Assembly (NCBI GenBank): GCA_946408995.1
Contig: CAMJUL010000035.1
Coordinates: 1 to 39,245 of the forward strand
Direction of reading: 5' to 3'
DNA length: 39,245 nucleotides
Source: an uncultured Clostridia bacterium
GTDB lineage: Bacteria; Bacillota; Clostridia; Christensenellales; Aristaeellaceae
Shown one piece after another: positions 8,178 through 15,266 of the stretch. The translations under genes and the position numbers were made by a program. The notes beneath the pieces were generated by a model, which saw only the letters and a list, made by a program, of their open reading frames with translations, was not told where the DNA came from and made no database searches. Numbering within the stretch: position 1 is the stretch's first letter; every line of letters starts with the position of its first letter.

Positions 8178-9095
8178 ATGGATACCGTCCTGATCCTGAT
8201 CCGCCAGGTCCTGCAGATGTTTCTTTTGGTGGGCCTTGGCTTTCTTCTGTACCGCGGGGGAAAGATCACCCCGGAGGGCAGCAAGACCCTGGGCAACATC
8301 CTGATCTACCTGGTGCTGCCCTGTGTCATCATCAACAGCTTCCGGATCGAGCGGACGCCGGAGCACGCCAACGGCCTGCTCATCAGCGCGGGGGTGGCCG
8401 CGGTGCTTCTGGCGCTGAGCATCGGGGTGTCCCGTCTTCTGTTCCGGAACGACCCCATCGCCCAGTTCGCCTCGTCCTTCAGCAATCCGGGGTTCTTCGG
8501 CATCCCCCTGGTCACCGCCTCTCTGGGAACGGAGGCCGTGTTCTACATGGCCTTTTACATTGCCTACCTGAACATCCTGCAGTGGACCTACGGGGTCAGC
8601 CTGCTGACGGGGCAGAAGGTCACCGCCGGCTTCCAGCCCAAAAAGCTCGTGAAGGCGCCCTTCTTCATCGCCACCCTCATCGGGCTTGTGCTGTTCGCCA
8701 CCGGCCTTGAGCTGCCCGGCATCCTTTCCGGCTGCATGAACAGCGTGGCGGCGCTGAACACGCCCCTGTCCATGTTCGCCATCGGGGTGTATCTTGCCCA
8801 CACCGACCCCCTGAAGATGCTGAAAAAGCCCATCCTGTACAAGATCCAGCTGTCCCGCCTGCTTTTGATCCCCCTGCTGGCCCTCCTGCTGATGGCCCTT
8901 CTGCCAAAGGACCTGTATCAAATGAAGCTGGCGCTGCTCTTGTGCATCGCCTGCCCCGTGGGCGCCAATGTGGCAGTTTATGCCCAGCTGCACGGCAAGG
9001 ATTACGCCTACGCGGTGGAAACGGTCATCCTCTCCACCCTGCTGAGCATCGTGAGCATCCCGGCGCTGGTGGCCCTGTCCTCGGTGGTCTGGTAA
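8178..9095 (+). CDS. AEC-family (auxin efflux carrier-like) permease
   Basis: 305 residues with about ten hydrophobic membrane segments in two blocks separated by a short charged loop near TGQKVTAGFQPKKLVKAP. Features typical of the AEC/PF03547 family are the N-terminal LVGLGFLLYRGGKI region, the SNPGFFGIPL motif in the first half, and CPVGANVAVYA in the second. Bacterial members carry small organic acids such as malate or malonate, so export or uptake of a sugar-derived acid is plausible; the substrate is not evident. The start is supported by AAGGAGG. It converges with the GH5 gene, with two bases between the stop codons. Confidence 0.9.
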   Translation: MDTVLILIRQVLQMFLLVGLGFLLYRGGKITPEGSKTLGNILIYLVLPCVIINSFRIERTPEHANGLLISAGVAAVLLALSIGVSRLLFRNDPIAQFASSFSNPGFFGIPLVTASLGTEAVFYMAFYIAYLNILQWTYGVSLLTGQKVTAGFQPKKLVKAPFFIATLIGLVLFATGLELPGILSGCMNSVAALNTPLSMFAIGVYLAHTDPLKMLKKPILYKIQLSRLLLIPLLALLLMALLPKDLYQMKLALLLCIACPVGANVAVYAQLHGKDYAYAVETVILSTLLSIVSIPALVALSSVVW

Positions 9096-9097
9096 CC

Positions 9098-10129
9098 CTA
9101 CAGCAGCGGAAGGATCCCGGGCAGCGCGTCCTTCATATGCGCGTCCGTGAGGCCAAAGTCCATCTGTCTGTAGCTCCAGGCCGCCCGGCCGATGCCGAAA
9201 TGGTCAAAAGCCTGGCTGATGGCCCCGTACCAGCGCGCCGCGTCCAGGGGATCGGCCCGGTCGATGACCCCGTATTCCCCGCAGTACAGCCGCACGCCCC
9301 GTTCCTCGGCCACGCGGACAGCCTTCTCCATCCGCCTTTCAAAATAATCCGCCCCCAGGGGCTTTTCCGGGTCAAGTCCGTCGAATTCCGGGGCGGGCTT
9401 GCCGAAAAAGCGCTCGGTTTCCTCCCGCAGCTTTTTCACCGGCTGCGTCAGGGAAAACCGGAAAGCCGGGTCCATCCCCCGCACCCAGGGCGCCCCCTGA
9501 TGGGTGAAGATCATCGGGTCGTAGCAATGGAAATTGTAGATGACCCCCTCGTCCCTTGGCAGGGCCAGGTCCGGCAGGGCGTCGATGGAATTGTTCCAGT
9601 AGCCTCCCACCAGGATGCAGGTATCCGGCGCGATGGCGCGGATGCGCCCGATGCATTTGTCCGCGATACGGTTCCATTTTTCCGAATAGGCCTGGTCGGT
9701 CACCTCGTTGAGCAATTCGAAGGCCACGCGGTCCCCGTACCCGCCAAACCGTTTCGCCAGTTCTTCCCACAGGCGGTAAAACCGCTCCTGCAGGTCCCCG
9801 CTGTCAAAGAACCCCTCTTCGGCCTCCCCCGCGTCAAAGGAAAACCCCCGGGCCTTGTGCAGGTCCAGGACCAGGTTCAGTTTCTCCTCCCCGCAGGCCT
9901 CGACGACCCGCCGGATCCTTTCCGCCCCTTCCTCCAGGAAGCGGCCCTCCGCGTCCTCCACCAGTTCGTAATCCACGGGCAGGCGCACATGGTCCAGGCC
10001 CCAGGAGGCGATGACCGCAAAGTCCTCCCGGGTGATAAAGGTGTCGTAGCGCTGCCGGGTGTGGTCGCACTGGGAAAACCAGCCCCCCAGATCCACCCCG
10101 TGCTGATAGCCTTTCCAAATCTTCAGCAT
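9098..10129 (-). CDS. Glycoside hydrolase family 5-type enzyme
   Basis: 343 residues with no signal peptide, so probably cytoplasmic. It is a (beta/alpha)8 clan-A enzyme: acid/base Glu142 in ELLNEV, nucleophile Glu285 in YCGEYG, the conserved Arg of HVRLPV near 47-52 and His201 in NFHCYDP. The family hydrolyses beta-linked glucans, mannans or oligosaccharides; specificity is not readable here. An ATG at 10129 with GGGAGG and AGGAAAG upstream is preferred over a TTG at 10162. A promoter-like pair lies just upstream. It is a single gene, convergent with the AEC permease and divergent from threonine ammonia-lyase. Confidence 0.88.
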   Translation of the reverse strand: MLKIWKGYQHGVDLGGWFSQCDHTRQRYDTFITREDFAVIASWGLDHVRLPVDYELVEDAEGRFLEEGAERIRRVVEACGEEKLNLVLDLHKARGFSFDAGEAEEGFFDSGDLQERFYRLWEELAKRFGGYGDRVAFELLNEVTDQAYSEKWNRIADKCIGRIRAIAPDTCILVGGYWNNSIDALPDLALPRDEGVIYNFHCYDPMIFTHQGAPWVRGMDPAFRFSLTQPVKKLREETERFFGKPAPEFDGLDPEKPLGADYFERRMEKAVRVAEERGVRLYCGEYGVIDRADPLDAARWYGAISQAFDHFGIGRAAWSYRQMDFGLTDAHMKDALPGILPLL

Positions 10130-10167
10130 CTTTCCTGTCCTCCCGTTATCGGTATTCTCCAACGCCT

Positions 10168-10196
10168 ATTGTACCCCGTCCCGCCCGCGCAGGCAA
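10168..10196 (-). promoter_or_regulatory. Putative promoter for the GH5 gene
   Basis: On the minus strand TTGCCT (10191-10196) and TACAAT (10168-10173) are separated by 17 bases, 38 bases before the ATG at 10129. Confidence 0.5.
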
Positions 10197-10291
10197 CCGG
10201 GAAAAAGTCTCCCCGGGCTGCCCCCCTCCGGCGGCATACGGCTTCCTCCCTTCTGGGGGCGGAGCCTTGAAAACAAAGGAGCAGAACAGCC

Positions 10292-11485
10292 ATGATTCGA
10301 CTTGAAGAAATCTTCCGGGCCCAGCAGGTGCTCAGGCCCATCGTGCGCAAGACCCAGGTGGTGCGTGCCTTCGGCATCGCCCCCCAGTGCGAACTGTACC
10401 TGAAACCGGAAAACCTGCAGATCACCGGTTCCTTCAAGGTCCGTGGCGCGGGCTATAAAATGAGCATGCTGACGGACGAAGAAAAAAGCCGCGGCGTGAT
10501 CGCCTGCTCCGCGGGCAACCATGCCCAGGGCGTGGCCCTGGCGGCACAGAAAAACGGCATCAAGGCGGTCATCTGCCTGCCGGATTCCGCCCCCATCAGC
10601 AAGGTGGAGGCCACCCGCGGCTACGGCGCCGAGGTGGTTCTGGTGCCCGGCGTCTACGACGACGCCTATCAGCGCGCCCTGGAAATGCGGGACAGCGAAG
10701 GCTACACCTTCGTGCATCCCTTCGACGACGAAAGCGTTATCGCCGGGCAGGGCACCATCGGCCTGGAGATCATGAACGACCTGGACGACATCGACGCGGT
10801 GCTGGTGCCCGTGGGCGGCGGCGGACTCATCAGCGGCGTAAGCTACGCCATCAAGCAGATCCGCCCGGGGGTCAAGGTCTACGGCGTGCAGACCACCGGC
10901 GCCCCCAGCATGTACAATTCCATCCACGACGGGAAAATCGAACGCCTGGACCGCGTTTCCACCATTGCCGACGGCATCGCCGTCAAACAGCCGGGCGTAC
11001 ATACCTTCGACGCCGTGTCTCATTACGTGGACGACATCGCCCTGGTGAACGAGGACGAGATCTCCGGCGCCATCCTGAGCCTGATCGAAAAGCAGAAAAT
11101 GATCGCCGAGGGCGCCGGCGCCGTATCCGTGGCCGCCGCCATGTTCGACAAATTCCCCCTGGCGGGCAAAAAGGTGGTTTCCCTGGTCTCCGGCGGCAAC
11201 ATCGACGTGACCATCCTCTCCCGGGTCATCGAGCGGGGCCTGATGAAGACCGGCCGGTCCACCAGTTTGAAAATTGAACTGATCGACAAGCCCGGCCAGC
11301 TCAAGGACGTCAGCCGCATCATCGCCGACTGCGGCGGCAACGTTACCGAGGTCCATCACGAGCACGCCGGCTCCACCGAGGCCGTCAACGGCTGCTACCT
11401 GCGCATCAAAATGGAGACCGTCGACTGGGACCAGATCCAGCGGATCCGGGATTCCCTGACCGCGGAAGGCTTCAAGATCGTGTGA
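10292..11485 (+). CDS. ilvA: Threonine ammonia-lyase with C-terminal ACT domain
   Basis: 397 residues. It converts L-threonine to 2-oxobutanoate and ammonia with PLP, feeding isoleucine synthesis or threonine fermentation. The PLP lysine is Lys49 in TGSFKVRGA; SAGNHAQGVA holds the substrate and carboxylate loop, and VGGGGLISG binds the PLP phosphate. Residues about 325-397 form an ACT domain (LIDKPGQLKDV), so allosteric control is likely. The length and single ACT domain match the short form common in Firmicutes, which can be catabolic (tdcB-like) or biosynthetic. The ribosome site AAAGGAG supports the ATG. RidA, which clears the enamine product of this enzyme, lies 3.4 kb downstream on the same strand beyond one opposite-strand gene. 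Confidence 0.93.
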   Translation: MIRLEEIFRAQQVLRPIVRKTQVVRAFGIAPQCELYLKPENLQITGSFKVRGAGYKMSMLTDEEKSRGVIACSAGNHAQGVALAAQKNGIKAVICLPDSAPISKVEATRGYGAEVVLVPGVYDDAYQRALEMRDSEGYTFVHPFDDESVIAGQGTIGLEIMNDLDDIDAVLVPVGGGGLISGVSYAIKQIRPGVKVYGVQTTGAPSMYNSIHDGKIERLDRVSTIADGIAVKQPGVHTFDAVSHYVDDIALVNEDEISGAILSLIEKQKMIAEGAGAVSVAAAMFDKFPLAGKKVVSLVSGGNIDVTILSRVIERGLMKTGRSTSLKIELIDKPGQLKDVSRIIADCGGNVTEVHHEHAGSTEAVNGCYLRIKMETVDWDQIQRIRDSLTAEGFKIV

Positions 11486-11492
11486 TCGCAAA

Positions 11493-11517
11493 GGGCCGGG
11501 GCGTTCTGCCCCGGCCC
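11493..11517. terminator. Hairpin between convergent genes
   Basis: A ten-base perfect GC-rich stem (11493-11502 with 11508-11517) lies just after ilvA but lacks a T tract, so it is a weak or factor-assisted terminator at best. Confidence 0.5.
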
Positions 11518-11556
11518 GCATCTGTCTGGGTTCCCCGGCAGACTTTGGGTCCGTCC

Positions 11557-14500
11557 CTAAGTCAGAACAGCTGGATCTCCCCCAGGGCCCCCTCGGTCAG
11601 ACGGAGAAGGAGGACGGGTAACCTGCGTCTCCTCAAAGGGCAGCACCAGCATTTCCCCGGGCAAACCGCCCGCCCCCTTCTCAAAGGGGATCTTCACGCC
11701 GTCATTGAGCAGGATCTCCCCCTTGATGCGCCGGCCCAACGCGGGATAAATCACCAGGAGGCTTGCGCTGACGGGCTCCTCCCAAACGAATTCGGCGTTT
11801 TTGTTTTTCCAGGCCCATTTCGCACTGGCCGACGTAAAGCAGAAATCCCCGTCGGACAGAAGGCCCTTTTCGTCGCCCTCGCATGCAGCCGCGCGAATGC
11901 GGTTCACCGCGCCGATATCCTTCAGGGGCCGCAGCTGCTTTGCCAGGGTAGGGCCGTTGATGAAGGCCGTTCCGTCCGAATGGAACCCGGCCCGGTCCAC
12001 GCAGAACTGCCTGTTGCCTGAGGGATCCGAAGGATAGGTGTGCGTATGGTAGGAGGTGAACAGCTCCTCCCCCACCGTAAAGAAGGCGTTGTGCCCGGGG
12101 CCGGAAATCAACACACCCGATTCATCCTCCACGTACCGCATCAGGGGATTGTTGCTCTGGCGTACATAGGGTCCAAGCGGGCTGTCCGACACCGCCACGC
12201 AGACGGAGTATTCCTTCATATAATACCCGTTCACGCTGTAAAACAGGTAGTATTTCCCGTCATGCCGGAGGACGGCGGGGCCTTCGTTCCACAGGGGATC
12301 CACGCTCAGGGTTTCCCAGGACCCCTTGGGGCTCAGAAGCAGCACCGGCTCCCCGACGGCGGACAGGTAATCCCTGGCCAGGGGGACCCCCCAGATCTGG
12401 CTGACGGACACCCCGTTGATCCAATTGTCGGAGCAGTCCAGGGCATAAATCATATACGGGTTCCCGTTATCGTCCCAGGTCAGGGTCGCATCGATGGTCG
12501 CGTACTCCTTGTCCAGCAGCGGCCTGCCCAGCGGGTCCTCATAGGGCCCCGTCAGCCGGTCCGAGAAAGCGATGCCCGTATGCAGGCGGCCGTCCTCCGC
12601 ACTGCGGGCGGTAAACAGCATCAGATACCGGCCGTCTATCCGATAGACCTCCGGCGCCCAGTAATTCTCGGAGCCCCAGGATACGCTCCGCATCACCCTT
12701 GTTTTTTCAAAGTCCGTCAGATCCCGGCTGATCCAGGCGGAAAAGCCCACCGAGCCGCCGGTGGCGAACGTCGCGTACCGGTTCCCCGCCCGCAGGGTAA
12801 AGGGGTCCCCGATCCCCTGGACAGAACGCGGATTCGCTTCGAAGAGCGACTCCGGATTTTCCAGATACCGCCGTCCGAAATCGGAGCCCGATTCTTTCCT
12901 GCGCGCGTCCGCGGCCTTCCGGTACGCCCCGTCCACCCGGTTCACCGTCACATCCATCGGAACGCGGCCCTCCAGGGTCTCCCATCCGACGGAGGAAACC
13001 GCCTCCTCCAGTTCCTTCCAGCAGGGGACGGTAAAGAGGACGCTGTTCTCCCGGTGCGCGGAATCGGTCAGGAATGCCTGGGGCAGGTTCCGATAGGCTT
13101 CATCCTCCAAAGCGGAAAGCGCCGCCGGGCAATGGCCCCCTTTCTCCGCCCAGGTCAGGGCGTTTTCGCTCATGAAACGGAGGAACCTTCCCTCGGCCTC
13201 CTCCGTTTCCCAGCCTCCTTCCCCGTCCGCCGTACGGATGAACAGATGGGCCGAGGCCCAGTTTTTGCATTCCTCCGGCGAAAAACACAGGGAGGGAAGC
13301 ATGCCGTACGCCGTACCGGCCGCCTTCAGGGAGGGCTGAATCCAGGTTCCGTCCGTCAGGACCAGCAGCCTGCCTTCGCGGAAGGCGGTCTCGGCGTCCT
13401 CCTCCGCGCCAAGCGTATACCCCTCCTGCACCAGTTCCTTCATTTCGCCGAGCGCCGCCTGCAGGGCCTCCCGGTTCAGGGCCGGGTTTTCCGCGTCAAA
13501 AAGCGTACGGGCCCCATCCTTCTGGGCGTAATAGCTTAAAATCTGGGGCCGCATCCAGGCGATGTTCGTCCCCGCCCCGGTATAGCCCTGCGCCCGGGCC
13601 TGATTTGTCAGCGCCTTCAGTTCCTCAAAGGTCACAAATCCGTCTTCGGTATAGCTGTCCAGCCCGTAAAGACGCCAGAGTTCCGGGCTGTAATAGAGGA
13701 CGAAGGCGTGCTCGTCCAGGGGAATCCCGTACTGTTCCCCGGCGTATCCGCCCAACGCCCACTGCGCGGCGTCATAGTCCTCCGCCCGAACCCTCGTCTC
13801 CTCCAGAAGGGGAAGATCAAAGGGGGAAAGAGCCCCCAGGTCCTTAAGCTCCGGAATCCGCTCCGGATTGACAAGACAGAGCTGCGGCCTCTCCGCTTCC
13901 TCCGCCGGCCGCTTCATCGCGTCATACAGGTCCTCTTCATACAGGGCCCGGTGAGTCACATGAACCTCTGTCTGGCTTTGGTTGAAGGCCTCCACCAGAG
14001 CGTCCATGGCCGCGCCGTCCGCCCCGGAAAGCACGGTCCAAAGCCGGATCTCCACCGGCTCCGCTTTGATTTCCGGCCCCAGCAGACGGAAATTGCGGAT
14101 CCCGTACGAGAGTTCCGGCAAGCCCGGGCTTTCCACATAAAGGGAAAACGAATCAAAATCCCCCGGGGTCCAGACCTCGCTGATCTTTGTCCAGACGCCC
14201 CGCTTCACGCCTCCGGAGACGATGTTTTCCCAGCTCGGTTCGCCGTTCTTCATCCGGGTCACGGAGAGCACCAGCGTCGCATTGTCCATTTCCTCCTGGT
14301 ACGCCTCGAAGCTGATGCGGTAATCCGTCCCGGGAACCAGGTCAAATTCCCGCATCGGCCCGTTCCAGTCCATATCCCGGCCTTCCATGTACAGCGCGCC
14401 GTCCCGGACCCAGATCCGCGCGTTCCCAAGCGAACTGGCGTACCAGCCATCCGTGTCCCTTGTAAAATCGGATACATAGCTTCCTTCGCCCGCCGCCGCG

Positions 14501-14601
14501 GACAGTACGCAGAAAAGAAGGATCGTCAAAAGCAGCGCCCCCGTCCACAGGGGAACGCCCTTCCCTCTCCCAATGCGGCCTGTCTTCATCTTCCGTCCCA
14601 T
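11557..14601 (-). CDS. Exported fusion: CBM-like module, ABC solute-binding domain, GH43 domain
   Basis: 1014 residues. Signal peptide or N-terminal membrane anchor at about 16-37. Residues about 41-175 look like a beta-sandwich sugar-binding module (SDFTRDTDGW, then RISFEAYQ and SFSLYVES). Residues about 183-560 resemble an extracellular solute-binding protein: RLWTVLSGADGAAMDALVEA, YGIPLDEHAFVLYY, and an AFREGRLLVLTDGTW loop. Residues about 590-895 are GH43: base Asp599 (GIGDPF), Asp704 (ATIDATL), acid Glu773 (WNEGPA). A C-terminal strand-rich part from about 905 resembles a discoidin-like tail. The likely role is to bind and cut arabinose-containing glycans outside the membrane. The ATG at 14601 has AAAGGAGG upstream. 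The last 20 residues are out of character and suggest a one-base frameshift near 11620. Confidence 0.85.
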   Translation of the reverse strand: MGRKMKTGRIGRGKGVPLWTGALLLTILLFCVLSAAAGEGSYVSDFTRDTDGWYASSLGNARIWVRDGALYMEGRDMDWNGPMREFDLVPGTDYRISFEAYQEEMDNATLVLSVTRMKNGEPSWENIVSGGVKRGVWTKISEVWTPGDFDSFSLYVESPGLPELSYGIRNFRLLGPEIKAEPVEIRLWTVLSGADGAAMDALVEAFNQSQTEVHVTHRALYEEDLYDAMKRPAEEAERPQLCLVNPERIPELKDLGALSPFDLPLLEETRVRAEDYDAAQWALGGYAGEQYGIPLDEHAFVLYYSPELWRLYGLDSYTEDGFVTFEELKALTNQARAQGYTGAGTNIAWMRPQILSYYAQKDGARTLFDAENPALNREALQAALGEMKELVQEGYTLGAEEDAETAFREGRLLVLTDGTWIQPSLKAAGTAYGMLPSLCFSPEECKNWASAHLFIRTADGEGGWETEEAEGRFLRFMSENALTWAEKGGHCPAALSALEDEAYRNLPQAFLTDSAHRENSVLFTVPCWKELEEAVSSVGWETLEGRVPMDVTVNRVDGAYRKAADARRKESGSDFGRRYLENPESLFEANPRSVQGIGDPFTLRAGNRYATFATGGSVGFSAWISRDLTDFEKTRVMRSVSWGSENYWAPEVYRIDGRYLMLFTARSAEDGRLHTGIAFSDRLTGPYEDPLGRPLLDKEYATIDATLTWDDNGNPYMIYALDCSDNWINGVSVSQIWGVPLARDYLSAVGEPVLLLSPKGSWETLSVDPLWNEGPAVLRHDGKYYLFYSVNGYYMKEYSVCVAVSDSPLGPYVRQSNNPLMRYVEDESGVLISGPGHNAFFTVGEELFTSYHTHTYPSDPSGNRQFCVDRAGFHSDGTAFINGPTLAKQLRPLKDIGAVNRIRAAACEGDEKGLLSDGDFCFTSASAKWAWKNKNAEFVWEEPVSASLLVIYPALGRRIKGEILLNDGVKIPFEKGAGGLPGEMLVLPFEETQVTRPPSPSDRGGPGGDPAVLT

Positions 14602-14672
14602 CCAGATGCCTCCTTTGGATTTGTCCGCCCGGCGGTTTTTTGCTGCCCGTTTTCCTTTGTCCTGTTGTCTGC

Positions 14673-14701
14673 ATTCTATCGTGTCCGGCCCGGAAAAGCA
14701 A
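14673..14701 (-). promoter_or_regulatory. Putative promoter for the solute-binding/GH43 fusion gene
   Basis: On the minus strand TTGCTT (14696-14701) and TAGAAT (14673-14678) are separated by 17 bases, 71 bases before the start codon. The -35 is weak. Confidence 0.45.
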
Positions 14702-14749
14702 GGGCCTGAACAGGTTATTCCGCTGTTCCGGCCCACCCTCAAATCCCGA

Positions 14750-14778
14750 TTGAAAAAAAAGCTTCCCTGCTCTATAAT
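14750..14778 (+). promoter_or_regulatory. Promoter for ridA
   Basis: TTGAAA at 14750-14755 and a perfect TATAAT at 14773-14778 are separated by 17 bases. The predicted leader before the ATG is about 97 bases and GC-rich. Confidence 0.8.
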
Positions 14779-14843
14779 CTCCGCATGGGGCCCCGGCGCG
14801 GCACTGGCCCTGTACGCGTGTCCGGCCGGGCCCAAATACAGGA

Positions 14844-14870
14844 AAGGAGCGTGCCGCGGCGCGCCGCGGC
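14844..14870 (+). promoter_or_regulatory. Ribosome site separated from the ridA start by a perfect palindrome
   Basis: AAGGAG is at 14844-14849, 32 bases before the ATG at 14882. Between them, 14853-14870 is a perfect 18-base palindrome (GCCGCGGCG/CGCCGCGGC). If it folds, the site would be brought nearer the start. No other in-frame ATG, GTG or TTG lies between. Confidence 0.5.
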
Positions 14871-14881
14871 CAGTTCAAACC

Positions 14882-15253
14882 ATGGAGAAAGTCTACACCC
14901 CAAACGCCCCCGAAGCGGTGGGCCCCTATTCCCAGGCCATGAAGGCAGCCGGCCTCGTTTTCACCTCCGGCCAGATCGCCATCGACCCCGAAACCAACAC
15001 CGTCCATGCCGTCACCATTGAAGAGCAGACCGAGCAGGTGTGCAAAAACCTGTGCGCGGTGCTTACGGCCGCCGGCTCCGGCCCGGAAAAGGTGGTCAAG
15101 ACCCTTTGCTTCCTTGCGGACATGGCGGACTTTGCCGCCTTCAACGCCGTCTACGCCAAATACTTTCCCTCCCTGCCCGCCCGTTCCTGCGTGGCGGTCA
15201 AGGACCTGCCCAAGGGCGTAAAGGTGGAGGTGGAGGCCGTGGCGGAGGCCTGA
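14882..15253 (+). CDS. ridA: RidA-family imine/enamine deaminase
   Basis: 123 residues, standard for the Rid/YjgF family. It hydrolyses reactive enamine/imine intermediates made by PLP enzymes such as threonine ammonia-lyase, protecting other PLP enzymes. Visible family signatures are AVGPYSQA near the N terminus, FTSGQIAIDP, and the C-terminal PARSCVAVKDLPKG, which contains the conserved Arg that binds the substrate carboxylate. Start at the ATG at 14882: the ribosome site is unusually distant, with a palindrome between. The gene is a single cytoplasmic unit under its own promoter and converges with the following glycosidase gene. Confidence 0.93.
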   Translation: MEKVYTPNAPEAVGPYSQAMKAAGLVFTSGQIAIDPETNTVHAVTIEEQTEQVCKNLCAVLTAAGSGPEKVVKTLCFLADMADFAAFNAVYAKYFPSLPARSCVAVKDLPKGVKVEVEAVAEA

Positions 15254-15266
15254 GCAGCCGCGATCT

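Noticed and set aside
7107-8993. Long minus-strand open frame opposite the reductase and permease genes
   Set aside because: Gln-, Gly- and Asp-rich low-complexity translation; both plus-strand genes here have full family motifs.
12040-13539. Plus-strand open frame inside the SBP-GH43 gene
   Set aside because: No ribosome site or family resemblance; the minus-strand protein has conserved catalytic residues throughout.
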